This document shows positions 18,868 through 26,312 of a DNA stretch of 64,000 nt, in pieces. Made by a program: the position numbers and the translations under genes. Location: the NCBI RefSeq assembly GCF_000684975.1, contig NZ_BAXZ01000014.1, positions 62,001-126,000 of the forward strand, in the 5' to 3' direction. Each line of letters opens with the position of its first letter. Position 1 is the first letter of the stretch. Source of the stretch: Paraburkholderia acidipaludis NBRC 101816 (lineage in GTDB: Bacteria > Pseudomonadota > Gammaproteobacteria > Burkholderiales > Burkholderiaceae). The notes beneath the pieces are model-generated. The model was given only the letters and a program-made list of their open reading frames with translations. It was not told where the DNA came from and did not search any database.

Positions 18868-18896
18868 AAAAAAGCCAGCATTGCGCTGGCTTTTTT
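18868..18896 (+). terminator. Intrinsic terminator after kynA
   Basis: Perfect 12-bp stem including the A/T ends, AAAAAAGCCAGC (18868-18879) with GCTGGCTTTTTT (18885-18896), and a 5-base loop. It also has Ts on the opposite strand and can serve the convergent purM. Confidence 0.92.
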
Positions 18897-18955
18897 GTGG
18901 CGTTCCGAACGCCCTGGCGGCTCGCGCGAACGCAAGCCGCGCGTGACCGGTCAGG

Positions 18956-20017
18956 TCAGATCACGACTGTCTGCGCTTCCCCTGCCTTGCGCTCGCGCAC
19001 GATGCCGATCTTCCAGACCTGCTCGCCCGCGGCCGCCAGCAGCCCGGCCGCCTCGTCGGCCTGATCGGCCGAGACGATCACGGCCATGCCGATGCCGCAG
19101 TTGAACACGCGGTGCATTTCCGAATCGGCCACGCCGCCATGCTTCTGCAGCCACGTGAACAGCGGCGGCAGCGGCCAGGCGCGATGGTCGAGCTCGGCCG
19201 TGAGGCCTTCGCGCAGCACGCGCGGAATGTTCTCGACGAGGCCGCCGCCCGTGATGTGCGCCATGCCCTTCACCTTCACCTGCTCCATCAGCGCGAGCAG
19301 CGGCTTCACGTAGATGCGCGTGGGCGCCATGAGCGCGTCGGCCAGCGTGCGGCCGTCGAAGTCGGCGTTCAGGTCCGGCTGCGCGCGCTCGATGATCTTG
19401 CGCACGAGCGAGAAGCCGTTCGAGTGGATGCCGCTCGACGCGAGGCCCAGCACCACGTCGCCCGAGGCGATCGTGCTGCCGTCGATGATCTTGCTCTTCT
19501 CGACCGCGCCCACCGCGAAGCCAGCGAGGTCGTATTCGCCGTCCGGGTACATGCCCGGCATTTCCGCCGTCTCGCCGCCGATCAGCGCGCAGCCCGACAA
19601 CTCGCAGCCGTAGGCGATGCCCTTCACGACCGTCGCCGCCGTATCGACGTCGAGCTTGCCGCAGGCGAAGTAGTCGAGGAAGAACAGCGGCTCGGCGCCC
19701 TGCACGAGAATGTCGTTCACGCTCATCGCGACGAGATCCTGGCCCACCGTGTCGTGCTTGTTCAGATTGAAGGCGAGACGCAGCTTGGTGCCCACGCCGT
19801 CGGTGCCCGACACGAGCACCGGCTCCTTGTACTTCTTCGACACTTCGAAGAGCGCGCCGAATCCGCCGATCCCGCCCAGCACGCCTTCGCGCAGGGTCTT
19901 CTTCGCAAAAGGCTTGATGCGGTCGATGAGCGCGTCGCCTGCGTCGATGTCCACGCCGGCGTCGCGGTACGAGAGGCCCTGGGCGCCAGCGCCCTGGTCG
20001 GATTTCGGTTGATTCAT
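18956..20017 (-). CDS. purM: Phosphoribosylformylglycinamidine cyclo-ligase PurM (AIR synthetase)
   Basis: ATP-dependent ring closure of FGAM to AIR in purine synthesis. The 353-residue product has LSYRDAGVDIDAGDALIDRIK at the N-terminus, then VSGTDGVGTKLRLA, SVNDILVQGAEPLFFLDYFA, CALIGGETAEMPGMY and HITGGGLVENIPRVL, all PurM signatures. It is divergent from hda, with a 304-base gap. Confidence 0.97.
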   Translation of the reverse strand: MNQPKSDQGAGAQGLSYRDAGVDIDAGDALIDRIKPFAKKTLREGVLGGIGGFGALFEVSKKYKEPVLVSGTDGVGTKLRLAFNLNKHDTVGQDLVAMSVNDILVQGAEPLFFLDYFACGKLDVDTAATVVKGIAYGCELSGCALIGGETAEMPGMYPDGEYDLAGFAVGAVEKSKIIDGSTIASGDVVLGLASSGIHSNGFSLVRKIIERAQPDLNADFDGRTLADALMAPTRIYVKPLLALMEQVKVKGMAHITGGGLVENIPRVLREGLTAELDHRAWPLPPLFTWLQKHGGVADSEMHRVFNCGIGMAVIVSADQADEAAGLLAAAGEQVWKIGIVRERKAGEAQTVVI

Positions 20018-20321
20018 GGGGAAGTGCCAGAAGGTCGGTAAAATGCGATTTTAACCGATTGACGGCGCCCCACCGCCGTGGCCAGGTCGAGAAATCTGCC
20101 AACCAAGGTGACAACTGCGGTGGCAACCGCGGTGCTCAATACGGCACCCGGCAGGGACTGCGGGCCGCCCAACGACCGGAAACCCTCGTTTGTCGCCGAG
20201 TTTTGTCACCGGATATACCGACTTTCACGCTGTCTCCGCGCGCGGTTCCGGGCGGAAACGCGCCTGGGCTCCCGAGCCGGGCAAGGCCGCGCCAGTGAAC
20301 TGAATTACGCCTGAAACCATC
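20018..20321. other. Gap between purM and hda, no gene recognised
   Basis: This 304-base stretch between divergent genes should hold the promoters of purM and hda. A short T-rich stretch lies at 20044-20056. I see no convincing ORF, strong hairpin or repeat in it. Confidence 0.5.
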
Positions 20322-21629
20322 GTGCAGCGACAGTTAACGCTCGATCTCGGCACGCCGCCGCCTTCGACCTTCGAAAACTTCCACACCGCCGCCAACGCGG
20401 AGCTGGTCGCGCGCCTGCGCGGGCTCGACGCCGCGCTCGCCGCCGGTCCGGTTGCCGATCGCACGTTCTATATCTGGGGCGAGCCCGGCAACGGGCGCAG
20501 CCATCTGCTGCACGCGCTCGTGCACGAGGCGCCGCCCGGCCACGCACGCTATCTCGGGCCGCAAAGCGCGCTCGCGGCGTTCGGCTTCGACCCGCGCATC
20601 GCGATCTATGCCGTGGACGACTGCGATGCGCTCTCGGGCGCCCAGCAGATCGCACTCTTCAACCTCTTCAACGAGGTGCGCGCGCATCCCACCAGCGCGC
20701 TCGTGGCAACCGGCAACACGGCGCCGATGGGGCTCGCGGTGCGCGAGGACCTGCGCACGCGGCTCGGCTGGGGGCTCGTGTTCCATCTCGCGCCGCTCTC
20801 CGACGAAGGCAAGTCCGCCGTGCTCAAGCGCGCGGCGCGCGAGCGCGGCATTGCGCTCGCCGACGACGTGCCCGCCTATCTGCTCACGCACTTTCGCCGC
20901 GACATGCCGAGCCTGATGGCGCTGCTCGACGCACTCGACCGCTTCTCGCTCGAGCAGAAGCGCGCGGTGACGCTGCCGCTTCTGCGCACGATGCTGGCCG
21001 CCGGCGTGCCGCCGCAGGGGGGCGCCGCGGCGCCGGTGGATCTTGCCGGCGAATCCGGCGGCAGCGCGAGCCAGGCGGACAGCGCGGGCGACGAATTCGA
21101 TTTCGGTGACAGTAACGGCGGCGAGCCCAGATCGCCCGATCTGCCGGACCCGATGCCGCCGGTGTCCGCCAACAGCGCAAGCGAGCCGGCACAAGCCGCA
21201 CCGTCTGCCGAAACCCCGGCCCCCTATGAACCAGCGCGCCCGCCCGCCGCGCACGCACGCGCGCCACAACCGGCTCCCTTCGCAACGCCCACCGACAACG
21301 TCGACAGCGAACTCGGCGCGCCGTTTCGCGACGCGGTCGAGCGCGAACTGGGCGGCGCCTTGACCGGCGAGGTCGAGGCCGACGTGAGCGGCGAACTGAA
21401 CGGCAAACTCGGCGGCGACCTCGAAGCCGCAACACCCGGCAGCGGCACGTCGGACGCCACCGCGCCCGGTGCGACGGCCGCCTCCGACGCCGCCGCCACG
21501 AACCCGGCGCCGCCACGGCCCGCGGCCGCAGACGTCCCCGAAACCGCCGGTGATCCCACCCCTGCCCCGGAGCCGCGCCACCCGCCCTCCGAAACCGGCA
21601 CCGGCAACGGGTTGACCCGCTTCAAGTAA
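20322..21629 (+). CDS. hda: DnaA regulatory inactivator Hda with unusual 200-residue tail
   Basis: AAA+ protein that, with the DNA-loaded sliding clamp, stimulates DnaA-ATP hydrolysis and prevents re-initiation. The start is GTG 20322. The clamp-binding motif QLTLDL is at residues 4-9. The P-loop-like GEPGNGRSHLL (53-63) has Arg in place of the Walker lysine, as usual in Hda, and YAVDDCD is the Walker B region. The AAA+ part ends near residue 230, the full length of most Hda proteins. Here the frame continues to 435 aa with an Ala/Pro/Gly/Glu-rich, apparently disordered extension. The extension reads in frame without interruption and has the same composition as other linkers in this window. 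Confidence 0.88.
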   Translation: MQRQLTLDLGTPPPSTFENFHTAANAELVARLRGLDAALAAGPVADRTFYIWGEPGNGRSHLLHALVHEAPPGHARYLGPQSALAAFGFDPRIAIYAVDDCDALSGAQQIALFNLFNEVRAHPTSALVATGNTAPMGLAVREDLRTRLGWGLVFHLAPLSDEGKSAVLKRAARERGIALADDVPAYLLTHFRRDMPSLMALLDALDRFSLEQKRAVTLPLLRTMLAAGVPPQGGAAAPVDLAGESGGSASQADSAGDEFDFGDSNGGEPRSPDLPDPMPPVSANSASEPAQAAPSAETPAPYEPARPPAAHARAPQPAPFATPTDNVDSELGAPFRDAVERELGGALTGEVEADVSGELNGKLGGDLEAATPGSGTSDATAPGATAASDAAATNPAPPRPAAADVPETAGDPTPAPEPRHPPSETGTGNGLTRFK

Positions 21630-21640
21630 AATGAGCGCCC

Positions 21641-22327
21641 ATGGCTAATCTTGCACTTTTCGATCTCGATCACACGCTGATCCCCACCGACAGCGACCAC
21701 GAATGGGGCCGCTTCATGGTGAAGCTCGGCATTGTCGACGCCGAGCGCTTCGCGAAGCAGAACGACCGCTTCTTCGCCGACTACAAGGCCGGCGTGCTGG
21801 ACATCCACGCCTACCTCGTCGCCATGCTCACGCCGCTCGCGAAATACCCGCGCACGCAGCTCAAGGCGTGGCACGACCAGTACATGCACGAAGTCATCCG
21901 GCCGGCGATCGTGCCGGCGGCCATGGAGCTCGTGCGCAAGCACAAGGACGCGGGCGACCTCTGCTGCATGGTCACGGCGACCAACGAGTTCATCACGGGC
22001 CCGATCGCCGAGGTGTTCGGCGTGGACAAGCTGATCGCCTGCGAGGTCGAAACCGTGGACGGCCACCCCGATTCCGCCTACACGGGCCGCCCGACGGGCA
22101 CGCCCAGCTACCGCGAGGGCAAGATCGTGCGCACCGAAGCGTGGCTCGCCTCGCTCGGCAAAAGCTGGTCGAACTTCGAGCGCAGCTACTTCTACAGCGA
22201 CTCGCACAACGACATTCCGTTGCTCGAAAAGGTCACCGACCCGATCGCGACCAACCCCGACGCCACCCTGCGCGCGCACGCGCAAACGGCTGGCTGGCCC
22301 ATTCTCGATTTGTTCCAGGCCTCGTGA
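21641..22327 (+). CDS. HAD-superfamily IB phosphatase
   Basis: A 228-residue SerB-like hydrolase. The nucleophile motif is LFDLDHTLIPTDSDHEW (DxDHT at 8-12) and the C-terminal metal motif is YFYSDSHNDIPLLE, with VTATN as motif II. Members of this subfamily have been called phosphoserine-phosphatase-like or histidinol-phosphatase-like; the substrate cannot be decided here. It follows hda by 11 bases, and its TGA overlaps the GTG of pcnB, so hda-HAD-pcnB looks like one transcript. Confidence 0.87.
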   Translation: MANLALFDLDHTLIPTDSDHEWGRFMVKLGIVDAERFAKQNDRFFADYKAGVLDIHAYLVAMLTPLAKYPRTQLKAWHDQYMHEVIRPAIVPAAMELVRKHKDAGDLCCMVTATNEFITGPIAEVFGVDKLIACEVETVDGHPDSAYTGRPTGTPSYREGKIVRTEAWLASLGKSWSNFERSYFYSDSHNDIPLLEKVTDPIATNPDATLRAHAQTAGWPILDLFQAS

Positions 22328-24003
22328 TCAAGAAATTCATCCGCAAGCTGTTCGGCCAGGACAGCGCCCCCGAAGCCGCCGCCGACACGTCGGGCGTCGA
22401 TACGCCGGCCGCGGTGGCTGAAGATGCCGCCCCCGCCCGCGCTTCCAGCCGCGCGGCGCGCAAGCCGGCCGCTGCCGCCGACGACAAGACGATTCGCGGA
22501 CCCAGGTCCCGCACCACGAAAGGCGGCTCAAAAGGCTCGGCGCAAAACGCCGATCCGGCCACCCCGGTCATCCTCTCGGCCGACATTCACGGCATCGATC
22601 CCTCGCTCATCTCGAAGAACGCCGTCCGCGTCACCGACGGCCTGCAGCAGGCGGGCTTCCGGGCGTTCATCGTGGGCGGCGCCGTGCGCGACCTGCTGCT
22701 GGGCATCGCGCCGAAGGACTTCGACGTCGCCACCGACGCCACGCCCGACCAGGTGCAGAAGCTGTTCCGCCGCGCGCGCATCATCGGCCGGCGCTTCCAG
22801 ATCGTGCACGTGCAGTTCGGCCAGGAAATCATCGAAGTCTCGACGTTCCGCGCGCTGGTGGACGCTCCGCCGACCGCCGAGTCCGCGCCGGGCGGGTCGG
22901 GTAGCACATCGGCCGGCAGTTCGCCCAACAAGCGCCTGCGCCGCGACGAGCTCGACCGCAAGACACACGCGGTGGACGCAAGCGGCCGCGTGCTGCGCGA
23001 CAACGTCTGGGGCGAGCAGCACGAAGACGCCACGCGCCGCGACTTCACGATCAACGCGATGTACTACGACCCGGCCACGCAGACCGTGCTCGACTATCAC
23101 AACGGGATGGCCGACATGCGCGCGCGCCTGTTGCGGATGATCGGCGACCCGGCCACGCGGTTCCGCGAAGATCCGGTGCGCATGATGCGCGTGGTGCGCT
23201 TCGCCGCGAAGCTCGACTTCGAGATCGAGGATCGCACGCGCGAGCCGATCAAGGAGCTCGCCGACCTCATCAACAACGTCCCGGCCGCGCGTCTCTTCGA
23301 CGAGATGCTCAAGCTGCTGCTCTCGGGCCACGCGCTGGAATGCCTCAAGTGGCTGCGCAAGGAAGGGCTGCATCACGGCCTGCTGCCGCTCCTCGACGTG
23401 ATTCTGGAAGAGCCGCAGGGCGAGCGCTTCATCTCGCTCGCGCTTTCGAGCACCGACGCGCGCGTGCGTGCCGGCAAGCCGGTTTCGCCGGGCTTCCTGT
23501 TCGCGACGCTCTTGTGGCACGACGTCCAGCAGCGCTGGCAGCAGTACACGGCCGCGGGCGAGTACCCGGTGCCGGCCATCCACCGCGCGATGGACGACGT
23601 GATCGACGTGCAGACGGAAAAGCTCGCGATCCATCGCCGCTACTCGTCGGACATGCGCGAGATCTGGGGGCTGCAGCAGCGCCTCGAAAAGCGCGGCCGC
23701 AGCGCGATCAAGCTGCTGGAACACCCGCGTTTCAGAGCGGGGTATGATTTCCTCCTGTTGCGCTGCGAATCGGGCGAGCTCGACGAGGAAATCGGGCAAT
23801 GGTGGACCGATTTCATCGACGGCGATTTCGCCGCGCGCGAAGCGCTCCTCTCCCAGGGCGGCAAGGAACGTGCGCCGCGCAAGCGCCGCCGCCGCGGCGG
23901 GGCAAAGAACCGCAAGACGGCCGAGGGCGCAGCAGGCGTTGAAAGTGATGAAGGCGCGGATGCGCCGGCGCGCGCGGACCACGACGGTCCCTTCGAGGAC
24001 TGA
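22324..24003 (+). CDS. pcnB: Poly(A) polymerase I PcnB
   Basis: Adds 3' poly(A) tails that mark RNA for decay. A GTG start at 22324 overlaps the HAD stop (GTGA); the frame upstream of it is inside the HAD gene. The 559-residue product has an Ala/Lys-rich N-terminus (about 85 aa), then the nucleotidyltransferase core FIVGGAVRDLLLGIAPKDFDVATDA and the ARIIGRRFQIVHV flexible loop. RRDFTINAMYYDP and the RFREDPVRMMRVVRFAAKLDF neck region follow. The C-terminus is very basic (APRKRRRRGGAKNRK) as in PcnB. An insertion of about 25 Gly/Ser/Pro residues interrupts the catalytic domain after STFRALVDAP. Confidence 0.94.
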   Translation: MIKKFIRKLFGQDSAPEAAADTSGVDTPAAVAEDAAPARASSRAARKPAAAADDKTIRGPRSRTTKGGSKGSAQNADPATPVILSADIHGIDPSLISKNAVRVTDGLQQAGFRAFIVGGAVRDLLLGIAPKDFDVATDATPDQVQKLFRRARIIGRRFQIVHVQFGQEIIEVSTFRALVDAPPTAESAPGGSGSTSAGSSPNKRLRRDELDRKTHAVDASGRVLRDNVWGEQHEDATRRDFTINAMYYDPATQTVLDYHNGMADMRARLLRMIGDPATRFREDPVRMMRVVRFAAKLDFEIEDRTREPIKELADLINNVPAARLFDEMLKLLLSGHALECLKWLRKEGLHHGLLPLLDVILEEPQGERFISLALSSTDARVRAGKPVSPGFLFATLLWHDVQQRWQQYTAAGEYPVPAIHRAMDDVIDVQTEKLAIHRRYSSDMREIWGLQQRLEKRGRSAIKLLEHPRFRAGYDFLLLRCESGELDEEIGQWWTDFIDGDFAAREALLSQGGKERAPRKRRRRGGAKNRKTAEGAAGVESDEGADAPARADHDGPFED

Positions 24004-24078
24004 GCGCGGGAGCGCCGCATGCCGCCGGACCATGATGCAATGGACGAACCGGAAACGACAGTCGCAGGAAGTGAAGCC

Positions 24079-24654
24079 ATGACGGTTGCCTGGCTGGGAA
24101 TTGGCGCGAATCTGGGGGATGCGCGCCAGACCCTCAAAGACGCGGTGGTGTGCCTCGCACAGCAGCACACCCTCGCCGTGCTCGCGAAGTCGAGTCTCTA
24201 CCGCACCGCGCCCGTCGACGCGGGCGGCGACGACTATTTCAACTGCGTCGTGAAGCTCGAAACGCGCCTTGGCGTGCGCGAACTGCTGGCCCTGTGCCAG
24301 CGCATCGAACATCACTTCGGCCGCGAGCGCCCCTTTCGCAACGCGCCGCGCACGCTCGACATCGACATTCTGCTTTACGGCGACGCCGTGATCCACGAAC
24401 CCGACCTGACCGTGCCGCATCCCCGCATGACGGGCCGCGCGTTCGTGCTCGTGCCGGCCGTCGAGATCGATCCGGATCTCGCGATTCCGGGCCACGGCCT
24501 GGCGAGCGCGTTCCTCCCCGCCGTCACCGACCAGCGCATCGAAAAGGTCAAGCCGCCGTGCCAGTGCATGGGCGCCGCACCGGCCGCCGCCCCCACCGAC
24601 CGCGCAGCGGATACGCCCTCGGACACCCCCGCGCCAGGCCGCACCTGCCGATGA
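24079..24654 (+). CDS. folK: 6-hydroxymethyl-7,8-dihydropterin pyrophosphokinase FolK
   Basis: Transfers pyrophosphate from ATP to the pterin in folate synthesis. From ATG 24079 (MTVAWLGIGANLGDA) the product is 191 aa. AGGAAG sits nine bases upstream, which decides this start over in-frame ATGs at 24019 and 24040. The signature GRERPFRNAPRTLDIDILLYGD is present. The C-terminal 35 residues are Ala/Pro-rich. The stop overlaps the next start (ATGA), coupling it to the deoxynucleoside kinase; panB follows, and this grouping of folK and panB is common in proteobacteria. Confidence 0.95.
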   Translation: MTVAWLGIGANLGDARQTLKDAVVCLAQQHTLAVLAKSSLYRTAPVDAGGDDYFNCVVKLETRLGVRELLALCQRIEHHFGRERPFRNAPRTLDIDILLYGDAVIHEPDLTVPHPRMTGRAFVLVPAVEIDPDLAIPGHGLASAFLPAVTDQRIEKVKPPCQCMGAAPAAAPTDRAADTPSDTPAPGRTCR

Positions 24655-25334
24655 TGAACACGCCGCCACTCGCCCCGGTCACGCGCGCGGCACGCCCGCC
24701 GCTCGCGCACATCGCCATCGAAGGACCGATCGGCGCGGGCAAGACGGCGCTGGCCACGCGCCTCGCCGACCGCTGGTCGATGCAGACGCTCTTCGAATCG
24801 AACACGAGCAACCCGTTTCTCGAGCGCTTCTACCGCGACCCGTCGCGACACGGACTCGCCGCGCAGCTGCATTTCGCGCTGCAGCGCGAGCGGCTCGCGC
24901 GCGACGTCGCGGCCCTGCGCGCCGCGGGCAAGCCCTTCGTGACGAACTTCGTGGCGGCGCGCGACGACCTGTTCGCGCGCCTCACGCTCGCCGACGACGA
25001 ACTGCCGCTCTACCGCGCGCTCGCCGCGCGGCTCGTGGCGAACGCGCCGCCGCCGGATCTCGTCGTCTATCTTCAGGCCAGCCCCGAGGTGCTCTACGCG
25101 CGCATCCAGAAGCGCGCGAACCCCGCCGAGCTGCCGATCTCGGACGCCTTCCTGCGGGCCCTCTGCGACAGCTACAACGAATTTTTCTATCATTACGACC
25201 ATGCGCCGGTGCTGACCGTCGGCGCCGAACACCTGAACCCGCTCGACTCCGATGCGGACCTTGCGCTCGTCGCCGAAAGAATCGAGACGATGCGCGGGCG
25301 CAAGGAGTCCTTCGTCAAGGGCATGCCGCGCTGA
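24651..25334 (+). CDS. Deoxynucleoside kinase (dNK family)
   Basis: P-loop kinase of 227 aa with Walker A IEGPIGAGKTAL (about 23-34), FESNTSNPFLERFYRD and a LID-like YARIQKRANPAE segment. These match the deoxyadenosine/deoxyguanosine kinase family, which phosphorylates deoxynucleosides for salvage. In many beta- and gammaproteobacteria such a kinase gene lies between folK and panB, as here, so a link to folate or pantothenate metabolism has been suspected. That link cannot be tested from sequence. The start overlaps the folK stop. Confidence 0.88.
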   Translation: MMNTPPLAPVTRAARPPLAHIAIEGPIGAGKTALATRLADRWSMQTLFESNTSNPFLERFYRDPSRHGLAAQLHFALQRERLARDVAALRAAGKPFVTNFVAARDDLFARLTLADDELPLYRALAARLVANAPPPDLVVYLQASPEVLYARIQKRANPAELPISDAFLRALCDSYNEFFYHYDHAPVLTVGAEHLNPLDSDADLALVAERIETMRGRKESFVKGMPR

Positions 25335-25346
25335 CGTCGACGCCGG

Positions 25347-25366
25347 GTCGACTCGGCTGAGTCGAC
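25347..25366. repeat. Perfect hairpin between the kinase gene and panB
   Basis: An 8-bp stem, GTCGACTC (25347-25354) with GAGTCGAC (25359-25366), and a GGCT loop, 12 bases after the kinase stop. There is no T-run, so it is unlikely to be an intrinsic terminator; it may be a processing or stability hairpin ahead of panB. Confidence 0.5.
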
Positions 25367-25414
25367 TCCGAAGCAGCGGCCCCTTCCCGTTTTCCTTTCC
25401 AGACGGATTCCCTC

Positions 25415-26233
25415 ATGACTTACCTGCAGGAAACGAGCCGCAGCGCCGTGACCGTGCCCAAACTCCAGGCCATGCGCGACGCCGGCGAAAAGATCGCCAT
25501 GCTTACGTGCTACGACGCGAGTTTCTCGTCGCTATGCGACCGCGCGGGCGTCGACGTGCTGCTGATCGGCGATTCGCTCGGCAACGTGCTGCAAGGCCAG
25601 ACGACGACGCTGCCCGTCACGCTCGACGAAATCGCCTATCACACGGCCTGCGTCGCGCGCGCGCGGCCGTCCGCGCTGATCGTCGCCGACTTGCCGTTCG
25701 GCACCTTCGGCACGCCCGAAGACGCGTTCGCGAGCTCGGTCAAGCTGATGCGCGCCGGCGCGCAGATGGTCAAGCTCGAAGGCGGCGAATGGCTCGCGCC
25801 CACGGTGAAGATGCTGGTGGAGCGCGCCGTGCCCGTGTGCGCCCATATCGGCCTCACGCCGCAGTCGGTGCATGCCTTTGGCGGCTTCAAGGTGCAGGGC
25901 AAGACCGAGAGCGGCGCGGCGCAGATGGTGCGCGACGCGCAGGCGCTGGAGGCGGCGGGCGCGCAGCTCGTGGTGATCGAGGCCGTGCCTTCGGCGCTCG
26001 GCGCGATGGTCACGAAGCAGTTGCGCATTCCGACGATCGGCATCGGCGCCGGCGTGGATTGCTCGGGCCAGGTGCTCGTGCTGCACGACATGCTCGGCAT
26101 CTTCCCCGGCAAGCGGCCGAAATTCGTGAAGGATTTCATGCAGGGCCAGCCGAGCATCGAAGCGGCCGTTAGCGCGTATGTGAAGGCGGTAAAGGACGGC
26201 TCGTTCCCGGCGGCCGAACACGCGTTTCAGTAA
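25415..26233 (+). CDS. panB: 3-methyl-2-oxobutanoate hydroxymethyltransferase PanB
   Basis: Makes ketopantoate from 2-oxoisovalerate and methylene-tetrahydrofolate in pantothenate synthesis. The 272-residue product has MLTCYDASFSSLCDRAGVDVLLIGDSLGNVLQG, then ADLPFGTF, VKLEGGEW, CAHIGLTPQSVHAFGGFKVQGK and IGIGAGVDCSGQVLVLHDMLG. These cover the Mg-binding aspartates and catalytic glutamate. It follows the kinase gene by 80 bases and is closed by a terminator. panC is not adjacent. Confidence 0.97.
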   Translation: MTYLQETSRSAVTVPKLQAMRDAGEKIAMLTCYDASFSSLCDRAGVDVLLIGDSLGNVLQGQTTTLPVTLDEIAYHTACVARARPSALIVADLPFGTFGTPEDAFASSVKLMRAGAQMVKLEGGEWLAPTVKMLVERAVPVCAHIGLTPQSVHAFGGFKVQGKTESGAAQMVRDAQALEAAGAQLVVIEAVPSALGAMVTKQLRIPTIGIGAGVDCSGQVLVLHDMLGIFPGKRPKFVKDFMQGQPSIEAAVSAYVKAVKDGSFPAAEHAFQ

Positions 26234-26253
26234 CAGCAAGCAACCCGGAAGAC

Positions 26254-26289
26254 GAAGGGCGCGGGCCATGCGGCGCCGCGCCCTTCTTT
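26254..26289 (+). terminator. Terminator after panB
   Basis: Perfect 11-bp stem, GAAGGGCGCGG (26254-26264) with CCGCGCCCTTC (26276-26286), followed by TTT. It lies between the convergent panB and pabB/C genes. Confidence 0.75.
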
Positions 26290-26312
26290 CGTCGTTGCTC
26301 CCCGCGTCGGCG

